From positions 558,001 to 622,000 of the forward strand of contig NZ_JAGIXS010000001.1 of the NCBI RefSeq assembly GCF_030014915.1: 64,000 nucleotides of DNA, written 5' to 3'. Shown piece by piece: positions 28,141 through 35,918 of this stretch. Positions within the stretch are counted from its first letter, which is position 1; every line of letters starts with the position of its first letter. A program made the translations under genes and the position numbers. This DNA is from Pelomonas sp. V22. GTDB lineage: Bacteria; Pseudomonadota; Gammaproteobacteria; Burkholderiales; Burkholderiaceae_C. The notes below the pieces were generated by a model. The model saw only the letters and a list, made by a program, of their open reading frames with translations, ran no database searches and was not told the DNA's origin.

Positions 28141-29319
28141 ATGGACCTCAACTTCACCGCCGAAGAGCTGGCCTTCCGAGCCGAAATCCGGCAATGGGTG
28201 GCCGCGAATCTGCCGGCCGACATCAGCCACAAGGTACACAACGCGCTGCGTCTCAACAAGGACGATCTGCAGCGCTGGGCCAAGCTGCTCGGCAAGCAGG
28301 GCTGGCATGGCTGGGCCTGGCCCCAGCAATTCGGCGGCCCGGGCTGGAATGCCGTGCAGCGCCATCTGTTCGAGGAGGAATGCGCGCTGGCCGGTGCGCC
28401 GCGCATCGTGCCTTTCGGCCCGGTGATGGTGGCGCCAGTGATCATGGCCTTCGGCACGCTCGAACAGCAGCAGCGCCACCTGCCCGGCATCATGAGCGGC
28501 GAGGTCTGGTGGAGCCAAGGCTACAGCGAGCCCGGTTCGGGCTCGGACCTGGCTTCGGTGAAGTGCCGGGCTGAGCGCCAGGGCGACAAGTACATCGTCA
28601 ACGGTCAGAAGACCTGGACCACGCTCGGCCAGTTCGGCGATTGGATCTTCTGCCTGGTCCGCACCGACCCCACGGTCAAGCCGCAGGCCGGCATCAGCTT
28701 CCTCTTGATCGACATGAAGTCGCCCGGCGTCACCGTGCGCCCCATCATCATGCTGGACGGCGAGCATGAGGTGAACGAGGTGTTCTTCGACAACGTCGAG
28801 GTGCCCGCAGAGAACCTCGTCGGCGAGGAGAACAAGGGCTGGACCTATGCCAAGTACCTGCTGGCCCACGAGCGCACCAACATCGCCGACGTGAACCGCG
28901 CCAAGCGCGAGCTGGAGCGGCTCAAGCGCATCGCCAAGGCCGAGGGCGTCTACGACGACACCCGCTTCCGTGACCAGATCGCCCTGCTCGAGGTCGACAT
29001 CGTGGCCCTCGAGATGATGGTGCTGCGCGTGCTCTCGGCTGAGAAATCCGGTAAGCAGTCGCTGGACGTGGCCGGCCTTCTGAAGATACGTGGCAGCGAG
29101 ATCCAGCAGCGCTACACCGAGCTTTTGATGCTCGCGGGCGGTCCCTTCTCCCTGCCCTTCATCCATGAGGCGATGGAGGCGGGCTGGCAGGGCGATTACG
29201 TGGGCGCCGCGCACTGCGCGCCACTCGCCAGCCACTACTTCAACTACCGCAAGACCACCATCTACGGCGGCTCCAACGAGGTCCAGCGCAACATCGTGGC
29301 GCAGACGGTCCTGGGCTGA
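28141..29319 (+). CDS. Acyl-CoA dehydrogenase, large subunit (PimC-like)
   Basis: A 392-residue FAD enzyme of the two-subunit acyl-CoA dehydrogenase group resembling pimeloyl-CoA dehydrogenase large subunits. It has WSQGYSEPGSGSDLASVK and the NGQKTWTT FAD-binding block. The C-terminal motif IYGGSNEVQRN has Gly where many family members have the catalytic Glu of YEGT. Such subunits usually work only as heterotetramers, and the small-subunit gene follows after 23 bases. A GGAG site lies 9 bases before ATG 28141. A longer in-frame stretch upstream is antisense to iaaA and rejected. Confidence 0.9.
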   Translation: MDLNFTAEELAFRAEIRQWVAANLPADISHKVHNALRLNKDDLQRWAKLLGKQGWHGWAWPQQFGGPGWNAVQRHLFEEECALAGAPRIVPFGPVMVAPVIMAFGTLEQQQRHLPGIMSGEVWWSQGYSEPGSGSDLASVKCRAERQGDKYIVNGQKTWTTLGQFGDWIFCLVRTDPTVKPQAGISFLLIDMKSPGVTVRPIIMLDGEHEVNEVFFDNVEVPAENLVGEENKGWTYAKYLLAHERTNIADVNRAKRELERLKRIAKAEGVYDDTRFRDQIALLEVDIVALEMMVLRVLSAEKSGKQSLDVAGLLKIRGSEIQQRYTELLMLAGGPFSLPFIHEAMEAGWQGDYVGAAHCAPLASHYFNYRKTTIYGGSNEVQRNIVAQTVLG

Positions 29320-29342
29320 GCAAGCGAACGAGGAGACAAGAC

Positions 29343-30452
29343 ATGGACTTCGATTTCACCGACGACCAGGAATCGCTGCGCGACGCGGTTCGCCGCTGGG
29401 TGGACAAGGACTACGGCTTCGAGCACCGCCGCACCATCGTCAAGGCGGGCGGCTTCTCGCGCGAGGCTTGGGACGGTCTGGTAGGCCTCGGCCTCACGGC
29501 CCTGGCCGTGCCTGAAGAACAGGGCGGCATGGGTTTTGGCGCCGTCGATGCGATGGTGGTGATGGAAGAACTGGGGCGCGGCATCGTGATGGAGCCCTAT
29601 GCCCAGGCCGGCCTGATCGCCCCGGCCGTGCTGCGCCACGCGCCGGCTGCGGTGCAGGCCGACTGGTTGCCCAAGATCGCCGGCGGCGAAGCACTGATCG
29701 TGCTGGCACACCAGGAGCGTGGTGCCCGCTACAGGCTCGACAAAGTGACGACCCGGGCCGAGGGTCAGGTCTTGACCGGCGCCAAGAGCCTGGTGCCGGG
29801 CGGTGACCAGGCCGATGCCTTCATCGTGCCGGCCGAAACCGGCTCCGGCGTCGCCCTCTTCCTGGTCCAGCGCTCGGCCACTGGCGTGTCCACCCGCGGC
29901 TACAGCCTGCAGGATGGCTCGCGCGCTGCCGAAGTCAGCTTCGACAAATCACCGGCCGCCCTGCTGGTCGGTCCGGAGCAAGGCCTGGCGGTGCTGGAGT
30001 TGGCCGTCGACGTGGGCATCGCCGCACTTTGCGCCGAGGGCGTGGGCGCGATGGAGAAGCTGGTCGCCATCACGGCCGAGTACCTGAACACCCGCAAGCA
30101 GTTCGGCGTGGTCATCGCCAGCTTCCAGGCCCTGCGCCACCGCATGGCCGACGTGAAGATGCAGCTGGAACTGGCACGCTCGATGAGCTATTTCGCTAGC
30201 CTCAAGCTCGGCGAGGAAGCGCCGGCCCGCCGCCGTGCCCTGGCGCAAGCCAAGCTGCAGCTGTGCCACTCGGCCCGCTTCGTAGGCCAGCAATGCACGC
30301 AGTTGCACGGCGGCATTGGCGTGACCGACGAGTACATCTCCAGCCACTACTTCAAGCGCCTGACCGCGATGGAGATGCAGTTCGGCGACAGCCTGCACCA
30401 GCTCGCCGAGGTCAGCAGCCGCATGCAGGACCAGGCTGGCGTGTTTGCCTGA
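29343..30452 (+). CDS. Acyl-CoA dehydrogenase, small subunit (PimD-like)
   Basis: 369 residues, partner of the preceding gene (23-base gap, GAGGAG ribosome site). It opens MDFDFTDDQESLRDAV and keeps EEQGGMGFGAVDAM and the FAD-contact QLHGGIGVTDEY, but lacks the C-terminal catalytic Glu motif and the SEP.GSD serine loop (here HQERGARY). Degenerate partner subunits are known in heteromeric acyl-CoA dehydrogenases such as PimCD and the mycobacterial ChsE pairs. The acyl substrate is not known; dicarboxylic or long-chain acyl-CoA is a reasonable guess. Confidence 0.88.
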   Translation: MDFDFTDDQESLRDAVRRWVDKDYGFEHRRTIVKAGGFSREAWDGLVGLGLTALAVPEEQGGMGFGAVDAMVVMEELGRGIVMEPYAQAGLIAPAVLRHAPAAVQADWLPKIAGGEALIVLAHQERGARYRLDKVTTRAEGQVLTGAKSLVPGGDQADAFIVPAETGSGVALFLVQRSATGVSTRGYSLQDGSRAAEVSFDKSPAALLVGPEQGLAVLELAVDVGIAALCAEGVGAMEKLVAITAEYLNTRKQFGVVIASFQALRHRMADVKMQLELARSMSYFASLKLGEEAPARRRALAQAKLQLCHSARFVGQQCTQLHGGIGVTDEYISSHYFKRLTAMEMQFGDSLHQLAEVSSRMQDQAGVFA

Positions 30453-30491
30453 GCGCCCCTAGACTCCTCGGGCCAACCTGAGGAGTCTGCG

Positions 30492-31034
30492 ATGCACAAG
30501 TCTCTTGCCCGTTTCCTGGTCCTTTGCCTCGTCGGCCTGCCCGTCCTGGCCGCGGCCCAGTCCATGAAACCCGGCCTCTGGGAAATGAGCCAGAAGCCCC
30601 AGCTCGATCCGGCCCAGCAGGCCAAGATGGAGCAGGCGCAAAAGCAGATGGCGGCCATGCCGGCCGAGCAGCGCAAGATGATGGAGCAGATGATGAGCCA
30701 GCGCGGCATGTCCATGAGCGCGATGGCCGGCGGTGTCATCAGCATCAAGAGCTGCATCAGCAAGGAGCAGGCCGAGCGACACGAGATGCCGGTCAGCGAG
30801 AACGGCCGCTGCAAGCACGACGTACAGCGCAGCGGCAAGACAGTGCGCTCGCATTTCGTCTGCACCGATCCGGCCTCCGAGGGTGACGGCGAATTCACCT
30901 TCGACAGCCCCGAGCACTACAGCAACAAGCTGACGATCAAGCGCGGCGACAAGACCATGGTCATCACCGGCGAGGCCCGCTGGCTGGGCGCGGACTGCGG
31001 CGACATCAAACCGCAGGCCACACACCAGCGTTGA
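30492..31034 (+). CDS. DUF3617 family exported protein, methionine-rich
   Basis: 180 residues. A signal peptide (1-22, AAA cleavage) is followed by the DUF3617 opening MKPGLWEMS. Residues 46-78 are unusually rich in Met (10 in 33) with Gln and Lys, forming a helix. The C-terminal part has three conserved cysteines (SCISKEQ, GRCKHD, FVCTDP) plus a fourth near the end (ADCGD), which may form disulfides. The ribosome site AGGAG sits 7 bases before the ATG. DUF3617 has no known role; the Met patch could bind copper or act as an oxidation sink, which is speculation. The stop overlaps the next ATG by one base. Confidence 0.85.
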   Translation: MHKSLARFLVLCLVGLPVLAAAQSMKPGLWEMSQKPQLDPAQQAKMEQAQKQMAAMPAEQRKMMEQMMSQRGMSMSAMAGGVISIKSCISKEQAERHEMPVSENGRCKHDVQRSGKTVRSHFVCTDPASEGDGEFTFDSPEHYSNKLTIKRGDKTMVITGEARWLGADCGDIKPQATHQR

Positions 31035-31996
31035 TGAGCGGCCCTTTCAGCGAGATTGCCGGCCTGCGCGTCGGCCACTTCAGCGATTCACGCCGCCCCA
31101 CCGGCTGCACCGTCGTGCTCTGTGAGCAAGGCGCCGTGGCTGGTGTTGATGTGCGGGGCGCTGCGCCAGGCACGCGCGAGACCGATCTGCTGCGCCCCGA
31201 GAACACGGTGCAACAGGTGCATGCCCTCCTGCTCAGCGGCGGCAGCGCCTTCGGCCTGGATGCCGCCACCGGCGTGATGCGCTGGCTGCGCGAGCGCGGC
31301 CATGGCTTGCAGGTCGGGCCGGCCTGCGTTCCCATCGTGCCGGGCGCCGTGCTGTTCGATCTCTGGCTGGGCGACCCGCAGATCACGCCCGATGCCGCCG
31401 CCGGCTACGCCGCCTGTGAAGCGGCCAGCCAGCAGGCCGCCACCGGCTCGGTGGGCGCTGGTGCCGGTGCCACGGTGGGCAAGCTGTTCGGCCCGCAGCA
31501 GGCGATGAAGGGCGGCATCGGCGCGGCCTCCTTGACGCTCGCTGGCATTTGCGTCGCCGCGCTCGTGGCCGTCAATGCCGTGGGTGATGTGGTCGATCCA
31601 GCCACGGGCCAGGTGCTCGCTGGCGCGCGCGGCCCCGATGGCCGGATGCTCGGCACGATGGCGGCTGTGAAGGCCGGCCAGGTGCCCGGGCGCTTGCTCG
31701 CTGGCGCCAACACCACCATCGGCGTCGTGGCCACCGATGCTCGGCTGAACAAGGCAGAGGCCACCAAGCTGGCCCAGATGTCGCACGACGGCTTGGCCCG
31801 GGCGATCAACCCGGTCCACACGCCCAGCGATGGCGACGTGATGTTCGCGCTGGCGACCGGAGGCGCAGGCCGCAGCGCCGACCTGACCTGGCTCGGCGCC
31901 CTGGCCGCCGAGGTCACTGCGCAGGCCGTGCTGAACGCCATCCAAAGCGCCAGCGGCCTGCCCGGACTGCCGGCCCTGAGTGAACTGGCGAAGTGA
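31034..31996 (+). CDS. P1 family peptidase (DmpA/S58-like)
   Basis: A 320-residue self-processing peptidase related to the D-aminopeptidase/esterase DmpA and beta-peptidyl aminopeptidases. It shows the family blocks LRVGHFSDSRRPTGCTVVL, LLLSGGSAFGLDAATGVM, GSVGAGAGATVGK and GANTTIGVVATDA; the predicted autocleavage site is before a Thr in NTTIG. ATG 31034 overlaps the DUF3617 stop by one base, implying coupling. Natural substrate unknown, probably small N-terminal-blocked or beta-amino peptides. Confidence 0.9.
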   Translation: MSGPFSEIAGLRVGHFSDSRRPTGCTVVLCEQGAVAGVDVRGAAPGTRETDLLRPENTVQQVHALLLSGGSAFGLDAATGVMRWLRERGHGLQVGPACVPIVPGAVLFDLWLGDPQITPDAAAGYAACEAASQQAATGSVGAGAGATVGKLFGPQQAMKGGIGAASLTLAGICVAALVAVNAVGDVVDPATGQVLAGARGPDGRMLGTMAAVKAGQVPGRLLAGANTTIGVVATDARLNKAEATKLAQMSHDGLARAINPVHTPSDGDVMFALATGGAGRSADLTWLGALAAEVTAQAVLNAIQSASGLPGLPALSELAK

Positions 31997-32026
31997 GACG
32001 GAACAGCGAGCTTGGATAATGTGGCC

Positions 32027-32743
32027 ATGCGTCTCTCCCAGATCCTCTACTCCCAAGGCTTCGGCACCCGCCGCCTCTGCAACGGCCTGATCTACAACGA
32101 CGAGGTCAAGGTCAATGGCGAGGTCGTCGATGACCCCGATGCCGAGTTCGACACCAAAGACTTCGTGTTCGAGGTCAGCGGCAAGACCTGGCCCTTTTAC
32201 GAAAAGGCCCTGATCCTCCTGAACAAGCCGAGCGGCTACGAATGCTCGCAAAAGCCCAAGCACCATCCGAGCGTGATGAGCCTGCTGCCCGGCCCCTTGC
32301 GCGAGCGCAACGTGCAGCCGGTGGGCCGGCTTGACGAAGACACGACCGGCCTCTTGCTGCTGACCGATGACGGCAGCCTGATCCACAAGCTGACCAGCCC
32401 CAAGCACCATGTACCCAAGGTCTACGAGGCGCGCTGCAAGCATCCGCTGACCGACGAGCAGGTGCAGCGCCTGCTGGATGGCGTGGAGCTGCGCGAGCCC
32501 GATGCGCCGGCGCACTACAAGCCCGAGCCGGCGCGCGCCGAAGGAGCCGAGAAGGTCGACGAGCACCTGCTGCGCCTGACTCTGATCGAAGGCAAATACC
32601 ACCAGGTCAAGCGCATGGTGGCGGCCGTGGGCAACCGCGTCGAAGCCCTGCACCGGCCGCAGTTCGGTGCGCTGACGATTCCGGCCGATCTGCCGCCCGG
32701 CGGCTGGATCTGGATCGCCAGCCCAGCACAGATTTCGCCCTGA
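32027..32743 (+). CDS. rsuA: 16S rRNA pseudouridine(516) synthase
   Basis: Modifies U516 of 16S rRNA. The 238 residues have an N-terminal S4 RNA-binding domain (MRLSQILYSQGFGTRR) and the RsuA catalytic motif GRLDEDTTGLLLLTDDG with catalytic D103 (D102 in E. coli). C-terminal KYHQVKRMVAAVGNRVEALHR completes the family pattern. ATG 32027 gives the family N-terminus; the TTG at 32012 adds five residues without support. Confidence 0.94.
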   Translation: MRLSQILYSQGFGTRRLCNGLIYNDEVKVNGEVVDDPDAEFDTKDFVFEVSGKTWPFYEKALILLNKPSGYECSQKPKHHPSVMSLLPGPLRERNVQPVGRLDEDTTGLLLLTDDGSLIHKLTSPKHHVPKVYEARCKHPLTDEQVQRLLDGVELREPDAPAHYKPEPARAEGAEKVDEHLLRLTLIEGKYHQVKRMVAAVGNRVEALHRPQFGALTIPADLPPGGWIWIASPAQISP

Positions 32744-32921
32744 TTTCGTGACGATGCGTGCGCTGCGGCGCCCGCACCACGTTCGGGGGTTGTTCCTAGG
32801 CTGAGCGGCTCGGGCCCTGTGCCGAAATCACTCCCAGTGAGTTTGGGAGCTTGAGCCACCCGCCGGCAGGCAACGGAGAAGACACCGCGCCAAGATCAGG
32901 CCGGCCGCCAGCGGGCAAGAG

Positions 32922-34748
32922 ATGCCGATGACGATAGCCCCCACGTTGGGCCGAGGGAACCCGGGCCGGATGGCCCAGATCGCCGAGCAGGTGCGCGCCG
33001 AGCGCATCACCACGCTGTATGCCTTGAGCATGCCGCCGTTGCTGCTGGGCCTGCTGTTCAGCGGCTTCGCCGCCCTCATGCTGTGGCCGCACCTGGCCGC
33101 CCCCGTCCTGCTGCCCTGGCTCGCTGCCCGCGCCCTGCTGGTGCTGGTGCGTGTGGCCGATGTCCTGCAGTTCCGCCGTGCCCGACCGAGCGGCGCCGCC
33201 GCCCTGCCCTGGGAGCGCCGCTACCTGGTCTTGATGGCCCTGGACGCGCTGTCCTGGGGCGCCATGGGCTGGTTCTTCCACACACCGGCCGTGCCGGAAC
33301 TCGACGGCATCGTGCTCGCCTCGGTCGTGGGCCTTGGGGCCATCGGCCTGATCTCGCTGGGCAGCCACTGGCGTGCCAATCTGCTGTTCTGCAGCCTGGC
33401 CTTCGCGCCGCTGGCCGCCTACCAGCTGAGCCTCGGCACGGCCACCGGCGCCTATGTGGCGGGTGGCTTTCTGATGCTGCTGGCCACGCTGTCCTTCGAG
33501 TCGCGGCGGCTGGAAGCCCATCACGACGAGCTCTTGCGCCTGCGCTTCGAGAACGCGCTGATCGCTGAGGAGCGCCAGACGGCCCTGCAGTCGGCTGAGC
33601 ACTCCAGTACCAGCAAGAGCCGCTTTGTAGCCATGCTGAGCCATGAGATCCGCACGCCGCTGAACGGCATCCTCGGCATGACGCAGCTGCTGTCTCGCAG
33701 CGAACTCGGCATGCAGCAGCGCGAGCAGGTCGAGATCGTGCGGCGCTCGGGCCGCCATCTGCTCGCCCTGGTCAACGACATCCTCGATTTGGCCCGCATC
33801 GAGTCCGGTAAGCTGGCGGTGGACGCCGGGCCGGTCGATGTGCGGGAGGTGGTCGGCGACGTCTGCGCCCTGCTCGGCCAGAGTGCCCGCGAGAAAGGCC
33901 TGGCCTTCGATCTGCAGACCAGCCCCGGCCTGCCCGCCCTGGTGCTGGGCGACGCCTCGCGCATCAAGCAGGTGCTGCACAACCTGATTGGCAACGCCAT
34001 CAAGTTCACCGAGCGCGGCCAGGTGCTGGTCCGGCTCAACACCGTGCTGGACATGCGCGCCGGGACGCTGTTGCGCTTTGTAGTGCAGGACAGCGGCGAA
34101 GGCATTGCCGCCGACCAACTGGAGCGCATCTTCGCGCCCTTCGAGCAGGCCGCCACCGGCCTGCGCCGCCAGGAGGGCGCGGGTCTCGGCCTGACGATCT
34201 CGCGTGAGCTGGCGCGTGCCATGGGCGGCGACCTCTGCTGCAGTTCCATCCCCGGCCAGGGCTCGCAGTTCGAGTTCACGCTGCCGCTGCGCGCCGTGGC
34301 GCCCCCGGTGGGCGAGCCCGCCGCCAACGACGAGGCCAGCAGCGGCCCGAGGCTGAGCGGCCGCGTGCTGGTGGTCGACGACAGCGCGGTCAACCTGCTC
34401 GTGGCCTCGGCCATGCTGGAAGCCAGTGGCATGCAGGTCGACCAGGCCGAGACCGGCATGCAGGCGCTCTCCCGCCTGCAGTCGCAAAGCTTCGACCTGG
34501 TGCTGATGGACTGCCAGATGCACGGCATGGACGGCTTCGAGACCACCAGCCGCTGGCGCGCGCTGGAGGCTGAGCAAGGCCGCGAGCGCCTGCCCATCGT
34601 GGCGCTGACGGCCAGCGCCGTGAACGGCGACCGCGAGCGCTGCCTCGCCGCCGGCATGGACGACTACCTGCTCAAGCCCTTCGAGCAGAGCGACCTGACG
34701 GCCGTGCTGGCCCGCCACCTGCGCACGGGCATTGCCCTCGCGGCCTGA
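32922..34748 (+). CDS. Hybrid sensor histidine kinase / response regulator
   Basis: 608 residues. An N-terminal membrane region with about six hydrophobic helices (35-195) replaces an obvious periplasmic sensor. A HisKA domain with H241 (LSHEIRTPLNG), a HATPase domain (NLIGNAIKF, DSGEGIA, GAGLGLTI) and a C-terminal receiver with D530 (VLMDCQMHGMDG) and the KPF lysine follow. It is probably an intramolecular phosphorelay needing an external HPt protein; none is nearby. ATG 32922 was chosen, although ATG 32928 is equally possible. The 178 bases upstream show no clear promoter. Confidence 0.92.
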   Translation: MPMTIAPTLGRGNPGRMAQIAEQVRAERITTLYALSMPPLLLGLLFSGFAALMLWPHLAAPVLLPWLAARALLVLVRVADVLQFRRARPSGAAALPWERRYLVLMALDALSWGAMGWFFHTPAVPELDGIVLASVVGLGAIGLISLGSHWRANLLFCSLAFAPLAAYQLSLGTATGAYVAGGFLMLLATLSFESRRLEAHHDELLRLRFENALIAEERQTALQSAEHSSTSKSRFVAMLSHEIRTPLNGILGMTQLLSRSELGMQQREQVEIVRRSGRHLLALVNDILDLARIESGKLAVDAGPVDVREVVGDVCALLGQSAREKGLAFDLQTSPGLPALVLGDASRIKQVLHNLIGNAIKFTERGQVLVRLNTVLDMRAGTLLRFVVQDSGEGIAADQLERIFAPFEQAATGLRRQEGAGLGLTISRELARAMGGDLCCSSIPGQGSQFEFTLPLRAVAPPVGEPAANDEASSGPRLSGRVLVVDDSAVNLLVASAMLEASGMQVDQAETGMQALSRLQSQSFDLVLMDCQMHGMDGFETTSRWRALEAEQGRERLPIVALTASAVNGDRERCLAAGMDDYLLKPFEQSDLTAVLARHLRTGIALAA

Positions 34749-34779
34749 GGTCGGGCGGCTGCCGGGGATAATCCAGGGC

Positions 34780-35814
34780 ATGCATGTCTTCCGAGGTTTC
34801 CACCACCAGGGGCTTGCGCCCGAGTGCGCGCTGACCATAGGCAATTTCGACGGTGTCCACCGTGGCCACCAGGCCATGCTGGCGCTGCTGCGCTCCGAGG
34901 CCCGGCATCGCGGCCTGCCCTCCTGCGTGATGAGCTTCGAGCCGCATCCGCGCGACTACTTCGCGGCGCGCCTGAACAAGCCCGAGATGGCACCGGCTCG
35001 CATCGCCACCTTGCGCGACAAGCTCGGTGAGCTGGAGCGCTGCGGCATCGACCAGGTGATCGTCCTGCGCTTCGACGAGCGGCTGTCCAGCCTGCCGGCG
35101 CCTGATTTCATCGACAAGGTGCTGGTGCAAGGCCTGGGCGCCCGCTATGTGCTGGTGGGTGACGACTTCCGCTTCGGCGCCAAGCGCCAGGGCGACTACG
35201 CGACGCTGGATGCCGCTGGCCGCGCCAAGGGCTTCGACGTGGCACGAATGATGAGCTACGAGGTGCACGGCCTGCGTGTCTCCAGCTCTGCCGTGCGCGA
35301 GGCGCTGGCGGCTGGTCAGATGGAGGCCGCCGCTGCCCTGCTGGGCCGACCCTACTCAATCTCCGGCCATGTGGTTCACGGCCAGAAGCTGGGCCGCCAA
35401 CTGGCCGAATCGACGCCGGGCGCATCGGATGGCTTTCGCACGCTGAACCTGCGCTTCAACCACGACAAGCCGGCCGCGCAAGGCATCTTTGCCGTGCGCG
35501 TCCATGGCCTCGCCGAAGGGCCGGTCGATGGCGTGGCCTCGCTGGGCGTGCGCCCCACGGTGGAAGACGCCGGCCGCGTGCTGCTGGAGGTGCATTGCCT
35601 CGACTGGCCAGCCGCGCTGGGCCCCGATGGGGCCTACGGTAAACTCGTGCGCGTGGAACTGCTGCACAAACTGCGTGACGAGGCCCGATTCGACGGCCTC
35701 CCGGCCCTGACCGAAGCGATTCGTCAGGACGTGGCGCAGGCCCGCGCCTACCTGGCCCAAGAGGCCGCCTCCTACGTCAAGGTCAGTCGCCAGACCACGC
35801 GCGACCGAATTTGA
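34780..35814 (+). CDS. ribF: Bifunctional riboflavin kinase / FAD synthetase
   Basis: Converts riboflavin to FMN and FMN to FAD. The 344-residue protein has the adenylyltransferase half (GNFDGVHRGHQ, SFEPHPRDYF, SSSAVREALAAG) and the C-terminal flavokinase half (GRPYSISGHVVHGQKLGR, VASLGVRPTV). ATG 34780 gives MHVFRGFHHQ. It is followed by ileS after 104 bases, the standard ribF-ileS-lspA order of betaproteobacteria. Confidence 0.96.
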   Translation: MHVFRGFHHQGLAPECALTIGNFDGVHRGHQAMLALLRSEARHRGLPSCVMSFEPHPRDYFAARLNKPEMAPARIATLRDKLGELERCGIDQVIVLRFDERLSSLPAPDFIDKVLVQGLGARYVLVGDDFRFGAKRQGDYATLDAAGRAKGFDVARMMSYEVHGLRVSSSAVREALAAGQMEAAAALLGRPYSISGHVVHGQKLGRQLAESTPGASDGFRTLNLRFNHDKPAAQGIFAVRVHGLAEGPVDGVASLGVRPTVEDAGRVLLEVHCLDWPAALGPDGAYGKLVRVELLHKLRDEARFDGLPALTEAIRQDVAQARAYLAQEAASYVKVSRQTTRDRI

Positions 35815-35918
35815 AGCGGCCCTGTGCCGCTCCCGCTGCTTGCTGCCGGCGCGCTGACTCTACGCGCGCCCTCCTCCTTACCGCGGGTCGTCCGGCCCGC
35901 CGCCTCTGATCGCACGCC

